NCBI RefSeq assembly: GCF_027172205.1
Contig: NC_070605.1
Location: 48,137,804 to 48,201,803, forward strand
Direction: 5' to 3'
DNA length: 64,000 nucleotides
Source of the DNA: Podarcis raffonei
Taxonomy: Eukaryota > Chordata > Lepidosauria > Squamata > Lacertidae
The position numbers were made by a program, and so were the translations under genes. Positions 1 through 40,807 of the stretch are shown piece by piece (position 1 is the stretch's first letter; each line of letters opens with the position of its first letter). The notes beneath the pieces were generated by a model. The model saw nothing but the letters and a program-made list of their open reading frames with translations, did not search any database and was not told the DNA's origin.

Positions 1-1174
1 GTCTGCTTTAAACACACAGAGTCAGTGCCTTATGCCATAGCTTTGCTGAATGGGATTCGTTTATACGGAAGACCAATTAAAGTGCAATATCGGTTTGGTA
101 GGTTTAGCTACCTGCCAAAAATTTTTTTTTACAAAACCTGGGCATATAATGCACAATCCTGACGTGAAAAGTAATTGCTACTATGTTAGTGGATCCATAT
201 TTAATGCATTTAAAAAAAACAATTCTGAGAGTATAAAAATTCTCAAACTAATTGGGATATTGCATTTTTACCCTTTAAGACATCCCACTTTCGCAAGAAG
301 GTAGAAAAAAAATCCTGATATCACAGTAAAAATGTGATCAGGTAATAGATATACTCTTTTGGGAATCAATAATAAATGAGAGCCGAATCTTACAATCTTA
401 TATTATATCTTATATAATATATACACTCTTATATTATTATTTTACAGTCTGTACTTTGTTACCCTCCTAGCAGAGTGCAACATTGTAATGTGTACACTTG
501 AAACTGCTGGTCTTTTTCAAATTCCTTTAGTTCAGACTTTCAAAATGTCTTCATACAAAACTCCCCCCTCCCTCTAGAATGCCCATGTAGCAGGTTGGAT
601 GCAGTATTGTTCTGTAATCTTTCTATCAAAACTATGGTGTAATTCTTCCATTTTTTTCAATAGAAAACTTGAAATATGTAGTGGCTACCAATATTATAAA
701 TTAGTAATCTAGTTTTTCCTTGAAGAGTTGTCAGCCTGTTATGTTATAATCTGCAAATCCTTTTTTATCACTGCTAATCTCTAGTGAATCTTCATGACCA
801 CTTGCAAGTTGAAATATATCAATAAATCACAGTTATTCAGAAACTTACCTTGGCCAGGATCCATATAACGTCTTGGTTTCACACAAGGACCTTGTGCTTT
901 AGCCTGGGAAAACTTGTAATATTTGTTCTTTGAATGTATTTGGCCAACATGATAAATCATTAACTGTTTTTGAACCTTTCAGTCATTTCAATAGCAGTCT
1001 GCCATATGCTATTAAAGACTGCCATTTGAGAAAAAAAACTAGTCTAGAACCCATTTTTTTAATTGTTCAGGGACGTTTTTAATATTTGATGTTTTATTCT
1101 GTTTTTAATCTGTTGGGAGCTTCCCAGAGTGGCACTGGGGAAACCTAGCCAGATGGGCAGGGTATAGAAAATAA

Positions 1175-1228
<54 letters not shown>

Positions 1229-4030
1229 TCATGGGGATCCAACTAAAGCTGCAGTCCTAATTTAGTCCATGACTAAAAATAAGTCGCATCAAATTCAATG
1301 GGGCTTATTCCCCAGTAAGTGGAATTGGGTTTGCAGTCTCAGTCATAATCAGAGAACCACTGGAAGCAACAGACAGGTACAGTGGTACCTCGGGTTACAG
1401 ACGCTTCAGGTTACAGACGCTTCAGGTTACAGACTCTGCTAACCCAGAATTAGTACCTTGGGTTAAGAACTTTGCTTCAGGATAAGAACAGAAATTGTGC
1501 GGTGGTGGTGCAGTAGCAGCAGCGGGAGGCCCCATTAGCTAAAGTGGTACCTCAGTTTAAGAACAGTTTCAGGTTAAGAACAGACCTCCAGAATGAATTC
1601 TTAACCCGAGGTACCACTGTATTCAGTGGGTCTGCTCTTGAGTATAGCCTGAATATTACCCCGATTCTTGGAGACCAATAAAGAACTTACCATTGGGGCT
1701 TGCTATGATAAAAATGTTTCCCATATTAACTGCTGAATAATGTGCCCCTAAATGAAATCATTTTCTATTTATAAAGTTTGCATAAAAGTAGATTCGACTT
1801 TGTGAATGGAAGACTCCAGGAGAAGTTTGGCAGCATTGACTGGTTTTTTGGAGATGGGTGGAAATTGTATTGGATAGGTTATGCACTTGGCTTTAACTTG
1901 AATAGGTGTTTACAATAAACTAATTATAGTAGTATGATTGCTGAATTTTGTTTCTATATTGGACTTCTTTTCTATATTGTAAAGTATGTTAAGCGTTCAG
2001 AAAAAAAATGAAATCAACTCTCTTGACTAGACCAATTTTAATCATTTTTTAAATTATTATTATTCCATTCATAGGGAGTTCCCACTGTGTAGAGTTAATC
2101 AATCATTGCCAGAATGTGGAACATGATATACAGTCATCAACACACAGGTAATGGCTTTTTTCCAGTATAAAAATATCATGGAGTTTAGTTTAGACACAAA
2201 CTCTGTTCTGATACCCAATATTATGCGGTATATGTGCACTGAAAGTATAGACTAACCTTCCAAAATGTTCCGTTTCCCACCCCCTTCTAGTGCCATATCA
2301 ATTTTAGCTCCCTAAAGCAATAATCCAATCACATTTGCATTCTGAATTAGTTCCTAAATTATGTATAATGTTCAGCCACAAAATTTAAGCTGGGAGGGGC
2401 AAGAAAGAGTGGGAGGGTATGGGCAAGACAAAATGTTCCCCGGCTGTCACAGTGAAGAGGTCCATATCCCATTTATGGCAGTGGGGTCCACACAGGACCC
2501 AGCAAATTCTGTGCTGGCCCTGCCCCCATTGTAGCAGTAGTCATTTGGGCAGGTGCATCTGACCACTCCTCCCTGACAGTGGAGACTGGCAGAGATGGGC
2601 AGGGCTGGGTTGCTCTGCTAGACTTCAAATCTGTACAAATTTATCTGGGAGTAAATCCTGCTGAACATGCAAATGACTGTGTTGTAAAGAGCCCCAAATC
2701 ACATCTATATATGTATGTATTGAAAAATGAGTAAATCTATTAGCATTCACTCACCATATCCCCCTACTTGTTCTTTTTATAGGAATTTAGAGCCCTATGG
2801 TGGTACTCCATTACCTCTAAGTCCTTTTCAGGTGAATAATAGCCCACCACAGGATTATTCTGCCTTTCAGAACATGGTAAGATTGAAATAATGATCACAA
2901 ATCTATCACAACAATAGAGACACTTCATAGGATGTGTAATGGAAGGGGGAACTGCCAAACACACAACTTGTGGAAACTCTTTCCCCCTTTTCCATGCTAT
3001 GGCTTTAGTTATGAACCTGCACCCATACCTGAGCAGCCGCTTAGTGAAGCCAAGATTATAGCTGGCAATCTGCCCCTCTGTGCCAGCTGTGCCAACATCC
3101 TTCCAGAAACAGAAATTGACTGGACTCTGCAACAAAACTCATTGTGCTAGGCTGTCTTTAGTATTGCCTAGCCATGTCTGGTAGATCCAGGCCAATGAGT
3201 TTGTAATCACTTTGCAGGTCATGCAGAGCTACAGCAAAATTTGCCTTTCTTCAAAACAAACAAACAAAACACCCCCCACACATTTATGTCCTCAGCACTT
3301 CAAATATGAAGCATTCTAGGCTAGGACAGCACTGTGACAAATTCCAACAATCTATCAGCCTATAGTTGTGAACATCAATGATATAAATGGGATGGAGGCA
3401 TTCTTTCATTGCTTACATTGGCGTGTCTGCCTCACATAATTTTTGTGTCTATTTCATGTTTAGACCCCCTTTAAAAACCTTATACATTAGTGTGTCGTGC
3501 TTCAACTGGAAATGGTTTTAGGAGCAGACCACAGTCATGCCAAACTTCATATCTATAACCAACGTGTGTGTGTGTGTGTGTGTGTAAGAATTACTTGATT
3601 TTTACAGGCTACCTAATAAAGGACTAGTGTAAATCAAAGCTTGCATACTGACAGAAACATGTCCAGTACCTTTCATTCTCTAGAACTAATGAAGCAATGT
3701 TCTTCCAAACTTTAAAATATTAATTTACCTTCTATTTTCTAGATGACGTGTTTCTTAGCACACCAATATACCCCTTATAATCCAATGGGACAGCAATTTC
3801 CTTGCTATCAGATGGCATCACCACCGTCGTTTCCAAGTTTTCCTGTTCCAGCCTATCTGAATCCAGGACAAACATCTTTTGAATGTGTGTACCCAGAGCC
3901 AAAGAACCACACACAGTATCAGGTTAAGGAAGGTTCATCTAAAAGGAAAAGGTCTCAGGAAACTAGTGACAGTGATAGTAGTGTGGGAAATGATAGGAAA
4001 AAAACAAAAAGAAAGTCAACAAAACTATAA
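1..4030 (+). CDS. RBM11: RBM11, RNA-binding motif protein 11 (3' part, 4 exons)
   Basis: Coding pieces are 1..97, 2075..2147, 2783..2876 and 3743..4030 (stop at the end). All junctions are GT-AG and the phases agree, giving 183 codons plus stop. The first piece encodes the C-terminal half of an RRM, including the stretch LNGIRLYGRPIKVQYRFG, which is the RBM7/RBM11 version of the last RRM strand. The remaining exons encode a Pro/Tyr/Gln-rich linker and a basic Ser-rich tail ending KRKST-KL, a likely nuclear localisation region. The family binds U-rich RNA and modulates alternative splicing in the nucleus. The N-terminal exons lie to the left of the window. The assignment to RBM11 rather than RBM7 rests on the neighbours ABCC13 and HSPA13, which flank RBM11 in human. 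Confidence 0.92.
1085..1226 (+). mobile_element. LINE 3' tail with (TTA)n array
   Basis: Holds the tail motif GGGGAAACCTAGCCAGATGG and GGGTATAGAAAATAAA followed by about 50 bp of TTA repeats. Same family as 18440..18899. Confidence 0.65.
1240..1345. repeat. Palindromic interspersed repeat, TTACTCCC/AATGGGGCTTA family
   Basis: Contains CTGCAGTCCTAATTTAGTCC, then CAAATTCAATGGGGCTTATT and GGGTTTGCAGTCTCAG, an inverted layout; related sequence at 4660..4760. Common in lizard introns; superfamily not determined. Confidence 0.4.
1380..1619 (+). mobile_element. Tigger/pogo-like MITE, copy 1
   Basis: Perfect 18-bp terminal inverted repeats (CAGTGGTACCTCGGGTTA) flanked by TA on both sides, the target duplication of the Tc1/mariner superfamily. 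The body is 240 bp, non-coding, and includes internal degenerate copies of the terminal sequence. It lies in an RBM11 intron. Confidence 0.85.
3564..3585 (+). repeat. (GT)n microsatellite
   Basis: Eleven GT units in the last RBM11 intron. Confidence 0.9.
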
Positions 4031-5105
4031 GAACATAAATATGTGTACAATGGGGTTGACTACATAGTGCCTATTTCCACCCTACTAAGAAATATGACAT
4101 GGCTATTGTGGTATATAAGATTATTTATAAAGGTTTAAGGTAAAGTATTATAGAAGTTACACTCTGATTAAAAGGGAGAAATAGCATTTTTTGGATTTTT
4201 TTAAAATCACCTTACTCCTTCACAGAAAAGAATATACAAAGCATTTTAATCTCATCTAGTAACTTTGTCCACAGTAAAGAGTGGCTGTCTTTAGCCTAGC
4301 TTGCAGTTATTCAAAACTGTTCATATAGTTTTTGGTCCTCGTGATTCCTTACATGGCTGCAGGAGTTCAGCCAACTGGAAATGCATAAATAGCATGTGGA
4401 GTTACCCTTTTCAGCTTTCCCACATCATGGTGGAGAGTGGGCCATTCAAACATGTAAATGAAACAAAATACTTGTGTACATGGAAATCTAACATGTTAGG
4501 CTTAGGCTTAAATTAAGCACTTCTCTCAGCTATGCTAGCTTTCCTTGTGGAAGTTGTTTGTTTGTTATTAATGTGGAGAAACATGCATATATGTAACTGC
4601 TCACTTACTGGTTCAAAAGGGTCATATCACTTGTTATTTCTGCATGTTTGAGTTGGTTTTAAGGCTGCAGTTTGATTCAGCTTGAGGATCTAAGTAAATT
4701 GGGAGTAAATTCTGTGGGATTTACTCCCAAATAAGTGCAATATGATTGCAGTCTCACTTGGAAATCCAAGAACTGTATTGGAACCAGAAGGATTTCATTC
4801 TGAGTAAATATATTTATGAAAAGAATGCCAAATCCATATATACAAGGGACACAAATACTGTAAGAATATTACTGGCTGCTATTGAAGGAGACATGAGAAT
4901 GAAGTAAATTTTCTCTTAAGATATGCCTTGCTTGCAAAGTTGTTTGTGAATTCAAGGGACTAGCCTTGCAATTCTGGATTGCAGAGTATATATAGGCACA
5001 CATTATTGGTTAAGTTCTTTCCCACATGCAAATGTTGAAAGGCTTGAATATTCATACGATGTCACAATGTGATGCAGGTAAACAATAAAGCTTATTGCTA
5101 AAACC
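4031..5105 (+). other. RBM11: Probable RBM11 3' UTR with poly(A) signal
   Basis: About 1.07 kb after the RBM11 stop. A canonical AATAAA lies at 5084..5089. An interspersed palindromic repeat sits at about 4660..4760. The UTR end is inferred from the signal alone. Confidence 0.5.
4660..4760. repeat. Palindromic interspersed repeat, TTACTCCC family
   Basis: Arms TTGGGAGTAAATTCTGTG and GGATTTACTCCCAAATAAG are inverted copies meeting at about 4717, with GGCTGCAGTTTGATT and ATGATTGCAGTCTC outside. Confidence 0.5.
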
Positions 5106-6439
5106 TGCTTTTGATACTTGGCAAGATATTTCTATTTCATGACCTATGCAGATATGTCTTATTCCTGTAAAACTGACAAGAGAGAACAATTGGTTACTTT
5201 TCTATTACTGACAGAAACTCAGTTATTCTCAGTTATTTTAAATATTTCAGTTACAATCTGGAGTCAGTCACCCATTTATATTCATACTTCTATCACATTG
5301 CATACAGTGTTTTTCTATGACGTCAGTTCATACATCTGCTGGTTCCATGCAGTTATGTGTAGAAATCAAGTTGTGTACAGTACATGCAGCTTTCTGTGAA
5401 TCACATCACAGGTTGTATTCAATTGCACTGTTACAAGGAAATGCCTTTTCTTGTAGAAATGACATACTGTATATTGGAAGTCCTGACCTTCCAAGTGCCA
5501 TATACATATATTCCACAGAGCTTCATTACAGACGATGGTCAGAAACACTACAACTTTGGGAGAGCAACCCCTCCCACTTTATCCCCATGTGCATGTTAAG
5601 TATTACTTGTGAGGGGAGGCGGGGAAACAATCCTTACCTGCCTCCTGGCTGATCAGTGCATTTCTAGTCATCAATAATATTCTTGATAGGAAGAATTCTG
5701 AAGTTCCTACACACCAATTCATAGAAACGTTAAAAATGTTGCTGCATTTAATATGCACATATTCAGTTTTTTAAATGGTGATAAGTACCATTAAGGCCAA
5801 GCAGGATTGGAACTGTGGTGGGTGTAGGGGGAGTTTAACCCTCCCACAATCAGAATTAAAATCTCATCTTCCTCCTTGCTCTTTGCATTGGGAGGGACTA
5901 TTCCACTGACCAATGTTGGTGACGTGCAACCACGTATTCATAAACAGGTTGTGCTGGTTTCTTGCCATCTGCCTGGGAAGCTATGAAAAAGAAAAGCTAG
6001 ATGAACTTACTTATTGCAGTAAGCTAGCCTGAAGGGAAGGATCCAGAAGCTTGCTGGCTATCTTTTGGAAGCATAGGTTCTAACATGTCCAGTTCTGTGG
6101 GAAACAGGGAAAGGTGTTCCGGCATGCATAGGCTCCTATGATGATTCTATATGATTTCCATATTAAAAGAGCGGATACTCTTTAGGAAAATCAGTCCAGT
6201 CTTAAGCAAGGTAGTATAATTTCTGAGTCCTGGGTAAATCACAAATAATTACTAAACTCTGAAAGCGCTGGGGGGATGAATAACCCCAGGTGGCAAAAGC
6301 AGATCTTAGTCTAGTCCGGGGCGAAGAACCCGTGGACCTCCTGGTGTTTGGTGAACTCGAACTCTCATCATCCAGCAACATCCGGAGTGCCACAGGTTTC
6401 TTTATCTCTGATCGCCGTCTCTCGCTCTTCACTTCACGG
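5106..6439. other. RBM11-ABCC13 spacer
   Basis: Tail-to-head spacer with no supported gene. The short reading frames on both strands (for example around 5118..5652) overlap each other and show no family features. A CCAAT box (about 5908) and a CRE-like TGACGTG (about 5921) occur, but I cannot tie them to a transcript. Confidence 0.5.
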
Positions 6440-6675
6440 CTGTGTCCTAATGCCTTGGAAGCAAGGGAAAAGGCGTGTACTGTTCCCCCGCCATCAGAAG
6501 CAATCACTTCTGACGCGCGCGGGCGTGGACGTCAGGACTTTTGCTTTGGCGATAAATCGCGCATCTCCCCATTCACCTTTCTATTCAACGCTGTCTCCGG
6601 GAGCTCCGCCCCCGATTTGCCGCCGGCGGTTGGATTGGTTCCTTTCGCTTCCGATCGGAGGAGCCGAGCCTGTAG
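6440..6675 (+). promoter_or_regulatory. ABCC13: CpG-rich promoter of ABCC13
   Basis: A dense run of CpG dinucleotides, rare elsewhere in the window, sits just before the first coding exon. It holds GACGTCAG (CRE-like, about 6527) and a tandem inverted CCAAT motif in GGTTGGATTGGTT (about 6627..6639). There is no obvious TATA box. This is the expected architecture of a housekeeping-type start region. Confidence 0.6.
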
Positions 6676-35792
<29,117 letters not shown>

Positions 35793-36039
35793 ACAGTGAT
35801 TATTATTTTCCTGAATTCTTCTACAAGAATTATAGCAAAAATTACTTCATTTTATAGGGAATTTTTAAAAAGAAAATTAAAAATGAACTGTGTTGCCAAT
35901 ATTAAATGTTTTTAATACAAGGTGTATGTGTCTGTATACATTATCGAAGTTAGCAAACTTGTAGCAGCTTATTAATTACAAGGAGCATGATGAGAATCAG
36001 TTTAGCCCCTCTGGCTCTGGAGCAGCCTTTGCTAACCCG

Positions 36040-36130
36040 GTGCTATTTGTCAATTTCGGACTGCAACTCCCATCAACCTTGGCTATTGGCTGGGACCGAT
36101 GAGTTGCAGTCTGGACATCTGACTGGGGAA
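36040..36130. repeat. Palindromic interspersed repeat, GGACTACAACTC family
   Basis: GGACTGCAACTCCCATCAAC and its inverted partner GATGAGTTGCAGTCTGGAC flank GGCTATTGGCTGGGA. Confidence 0.5.
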
Positions 36131-36239
36131 AGGGAAGGCAGGCCTGCGAACACAGTCCTGATCATCACCAAGTATGGGGGGGCGGGGGCTTGTTACAATT
36201 TTGAAAAAGCATGGCATAAAAATCTGAAATGAAGCAATA

Positions 36240-36481
36240 CAGTGGTACCTCGGGTTAAGTACTTAATTCGTTCCAGAGGTCCATACTTAACCTGAAACTG
36301 TTCTTAACCTGAAGCACCACTTTAGCTAATGGGGCCTCCTGCTGCTGCTGCGCCGCTGGAGCACGATTTCTGTTCTCATCCTGAAGCAAAGTTCTTAACC
36401 CAAGGTACTATTTCTGGGTTAGCGGAGTCTGTAACCTGAAACGTATGTAACCTGAAGCGTATGTAACCCGAGGTACCACTG
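36240..36481 (-). mobile_element. Tigger/pogo-like MITE, copy 3
   Basis: First subfamily, opposite orientation to the copies at 1380 and 7470, with near-perfect terminal repeats and TA flanks, just beyond the ABCC13 end. It closely matches the copy at 49857. Confidence 0.85.
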
Positions 36482-36759
36482 TATTTTGATTTCAGTTCCT
36501 AAACACATACCCTGTTTCACTTCCTTCCTTCTAGTTTGTCATTATGGTTCAGGGTAGACAGTATTGCCTAATCACCAGATAACTCGCTACTACTAAACTC
36601 AAAGTACTCCCAACAAAAATATCACCTGTGAGGTCCCAGAAAATGCAAGTGAAGTAGGACAGAACTGCACAATTGGACATTCCCCGCCATAAAATCCAGC
36701 AAATTCATTAGCCGGTGACACCAAGCCCTTCATTTTCCATAGCCCAGTTCAATTAAACG

Positions 36760-36982
36760 ATAAACCAAGGTTTGTTACTGCCACAAGGTACAGTTAGCCT
36801 TAAGAAATGCGAAGCTTCTGTTCCAGCGTTTGCAATAAGCTGCAGTTTTCCATTCTGTAGGAATGAAACTGGGAAATTGCAATTTGTTCTGAACTGTGAA
36901 TAGAAACTTCTCTCTTTCTCTCACTCTGAGAATGCAAGGAGAAGAGAAACTGTCAGCCTCAGAACAACCATGGTTTGGCATT
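36760..36982. repeat. Foldback repeat with AAACC ends
   Basis: Begins AAACCAAGGTTTGTTACTG and ends, inverted, at AACAACCATGGTTTGG. The inner sequence is not strongly paired. Probably a diverged member of the same palindromic family. Confidence 0.4.
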
Positions 36983-37242
36983 GTCTGAAGTGGGCTGGAT
37001 GCTCTCTAGAAAATCCTCAAGCTGCAGAGCAAATACTCTTAATATTTCAGAACACTGTGTGTATGTGTTGATTATGGAAATCCTTCCAAGCCTTGACATA
37101 CTTCTGCAGTAGCATTATTAAACTGCTATGTGGCAGCGAGATTCCCCTCCATCTTATAAACACCCTAGTTTAATGGCCATGACCTCATTTACATTCAATA
37201 GGGCAGTCTCAAAATAAGCACAACAGACAGTATAAAAGGTCT

Positions 37243-40200
37243 TTTATTTTGATAATACAAAAAGACAATTTTGTAAATGCAGTCTCCAAACAAAATTATC
37301 CTTTTTCCACACAGAAAATCCGCTTCACAGTAGCCTGCAACCCAGCTTAATTGTTTTATGTGCCAGTGCGAAAGGAACTGTAGTTCCAGCAAGAGATGCT
37401 GATACAAATGTTACTTAGCTAACCCATCCGGATTCCAACTGATGAAATAAGCCTGTCCAAGTCTTATTTTTCTCATATGTCTATTTTTTTATAGAAACCT
37501 GTGAGAACAATTTGAGTGTGTGTGTGTGTGTTTTAAAGCCAATGGCTTCAGTAAGAAAAATATTTTACTATAATTATTTGTCTAAAAATAGGGGCCATGT
37601 TATGGTTTACAAGTTTGCCATAATAAGTTAATGTCCAAAATACATTTACTTCTTTGCAAAAGAACTCTAAATCTTCAAGTAAACCTTAAAACTAATTGGG
37701 TTCTGCAAGCTACTGCACCAGCACAGCAACTCATAGGGGGCACAGTTAAGGATGCCAGTAAGCCGGCTCCAGCATAATCAGATCAGTATGGGTGGGGAAG
37801 AAAATCAAGTCTGCTTCATTTGCCATAAACAGAGGCATGCCTTAACAGCACCTGAGTAAGCTGCTTTTAAAACAGTTCTTTAGAGCTAGGTCCCCCAGAG
37901 ATGGCTGCCCTTCTGCTCTTTAGAAACTTCTAGAAGCTATCCTGATCGATGAGATACCCAAACTATCAACGTCTGGAAGTCTGTAACAGTTTGACTTCCA
38001 CGAAGTTTAATTTTACCAATATTTGACCTAAACTTGTATGGTTTTCGCTTGTAACTTTGCCTTGCCATGTAAAATCATCACTTGGCAACGTAAAACTTCA
38101 ATAAAAATGGATTACAGAAAGCTGTGAGGCAAAGCTTTCTCTTCTTGCTAAGCTAAGCAAGAAAGGTAACCCCTTTAATATATGGAAGGGCTACAACCAA
38201 TTTTTAAAGGCAACAGGAGTTGGCCTTGTGTTGGAAAGTTTAGAAAAAAATGTGAGATGTACATTCCTCTCATTACAAGAAAAATGCAATTTATGGTTGC
38301 ATTCCAACATTGTGCAAGTAGATTTCCTCTCGCATAACAGGACTTCACCTTCCTCTCCCCCAAAATCTGCTACAAAGGGTCTGTCCCTCCCCAACCCCCC
38401 AGAGGAGATTGAGGGAGTACGCCAGGGCCATATGGGGAGAGGGGGAAGGAGAATTCCCATTGTGCAAGAGGAAGTTCATTTCTCACACAGCCATCTGCTG
38501 ATAAAATGCTATATTCTTTCTACCGATACTGTAATGACAGCCTGAGAATAAGTTTGACGTTTTCTTCAATTCCATCAACAATCTCTGATTCACATTCTCA
38601 ATTTATTTGGTTCAATTTATTTGTTGCTGTACACCTAAAGAATTCAAGTCTCTTTAAAAGTAAAGACTGGTCTGCTTCTTTATATCCGAAGTAAGAAACA
38701 ATGGGCCCGAGTTCCCATGAGCTACTGAGGCTCACAAGTGGATTTCTTTGTATTTGCTTCTTTCAGCAGCTGATAACCATGAATTCAGAACACCTATGAC
38801 TTATGACAATCTTTCAAAATCCAGATTTTAAAAGCAGTTTGCTTTGCAGGATGGGTTAGGAGTCAGAAGATCCTTAGGTTCTTAGAACTAGATGTCCAGC
38901 TCTTTGAATCCTGATCAAGTAGTTGGTGGTCCTACTAATAGCAATATAATCTTCAGTATCTACACAAAGACTACAGGGCAGTTCACACACAGCATCCTGC
39001 TCTTTACACAACTGGTTCTGCTCCTTGAAAACATTCTCCGTGCCCTTTCTCCACCACCACAAAAAAAAACAACCACTCAGAACTAGGTTTCAGCCATGTT
39101 CTTTGAGCCACATTGTACAGTACATTTCGCTCTACACACATGATTATGACGATCTTTGACAAAGTGCCTATATAGACAAACACAGAGTAGTAACCTGGGC
39201 AATGAGATATAATGTTTGTTAACTACCTCCTCAACAATGGCACATTTTTAACCACCATAATTAGGAAAATTTCTGACCATTGTATCTCAGGTTTGCACAT
39301 ATTTGAGGGTGAGACCCCAAAAAACACTCAGTATTGTTTGCATTAACATTGCAACACTCTGTGAGCGTTTTGACACATTAGGATTACACATTAATCCCTA
39401 TGTCATTAATTGCAAATTTAGAAGCAAATCTAAATCTAAAATAAGTAAACAATGAGATGTTTACTTCAATGCTGCTGACTAACATCAGCAGCCAGAAAAT
39501 ACCAGTTTTCTTATTAACAAGAATGGAGTGTTTTCAAGAGTCCTGGAATATTTAGTTTCAATACTTTCTACAAAAGCATAGACTGAAATTGCTACTTCAA
39601 CTTTTTTTATGGAATGGTTAAAAAGACTGTTCTCTGAATTGCACAAACTGTAACAACTAAAGCAAAGGTAGAGTTATCTGCATTATGGAATTTTTCAGTA
39701 GTAATAACTGATCAAAACCGAAAAATACAAGTTTTACACTAGCCTCGCTTGGGGCATAACATTAGACTATAGTTTAGTGTTACATGAATAAGTCTCAGGT
39801 GCAAGCACTCCCTCAAGTAAAATTTGAACAGGCTAGTCTTAATTTTGGATTCTTGCAACAAGCCAGCTTCAAAATAGTGGCTTATGAAGCTGGCTTCTTT
39901 CAGTAAACCATAGTTAAGACTAGCCACAGTTTAGGTTCTGGATGTAAAGCTAAACTGCATTAACCAAAAAAGGAAGAAAGTTTCTAACCTACTCACAACT
40001 GCCTGAGGACAAGGAAAGTGGGATCACACAAACCAGAGCCTCATTCACATAGCACTAAACTAAACCATAGTTTTAGAATTATGCTTGAACAAAGTCAACA
40101 TACCATACAATCATGGAGTTTCCAGTGATAACACATACAATTGCAAACTTCCTTCAGCACATGAGTAGAAACCATAATGTTTGCCTCTTACTACCTTATA

Positions 40201-40807
40201 CTAGAAATACTAAGAGGTATCCAATAGTGATGATTCCCCATGGCTAATGTTAAGGAATGCATTCAATTTTTGGTAGGATCTGCAGAACAGCTCTTGGTAA
40301 AGTGCTACTATCTAAAGCACATTCAAGGTTCAATGCAACATTAAGAAAAGTGCTTTTAAATGCCATTTAAGATGAACTTCAGCTGTGCTATCTGCATTAA
40401 TACTGCTACTGCCAGGCCAGTTCACAGTCAATACATATTCCTGGGAAATGCCAGGAAACAATGCCAACACTATCTCCCTCATTACTTCAGAATGGTTTAA
40501 TTCCATTTTCAAGCAAAGAAGTCTTGAGGTTCTGTTGATTATTAAATTAATAAAATAAAATAAAATCATGCTTCAGAAACAATGTTTCTGATCATTGGCT
40601 TTCCTTAACAAATGAGCTCATGTTTTCCTGCAGCTCAAGTATTAACAATATTTTCTTCTTTATATAGCTAATCCCTTACAAGGGACACAGGGAAGGAACT
40701 AATGTACACTGAACAGTCCAACATGCTAATGGATTTAGGTTAGGACGTATAGAGCCCTGCTTAGTTATGGAACTGAAGAAAATAAAATGGGATAAGAACA
40801 CTGAAGC
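37243..40807 (-). other. HSPA13: Probable HSPA13 3' UTR with poly(A) signal
   Basis: About 3.5 kb after the HSPA13 stop, low in transposon copies compared with the rest of the window. On the minus strand AATAAA lies at 37243..37248 and is followed by a T/G-rich stretch, a plausible cleavage site. A palindromic repeat is embedded at about 39740..39960. The reading frames here are short and scattered. The UTR extent is inferred. Confidence 0.45.
39740..39960. repeat. Foldback palindrome in the HSPA13 3' UTR region
   Basis: The core 39833..39923 begins CTAGTCTTAA and ends TTAAGACTAG, with matching inner arms AAGCCAGCTTCA and TGAAGCTGGCTT around a short loop. The right arm carries AAACCATAG, relating it to the AAACC family at 9595 and 36760. 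Confidence 0.55.

Noticed and set aside
2764-3135. 123-residue minus-strand frame
   Set aside because: Antisense shadow of RBM11 exon 2783..2876 and the following intron.
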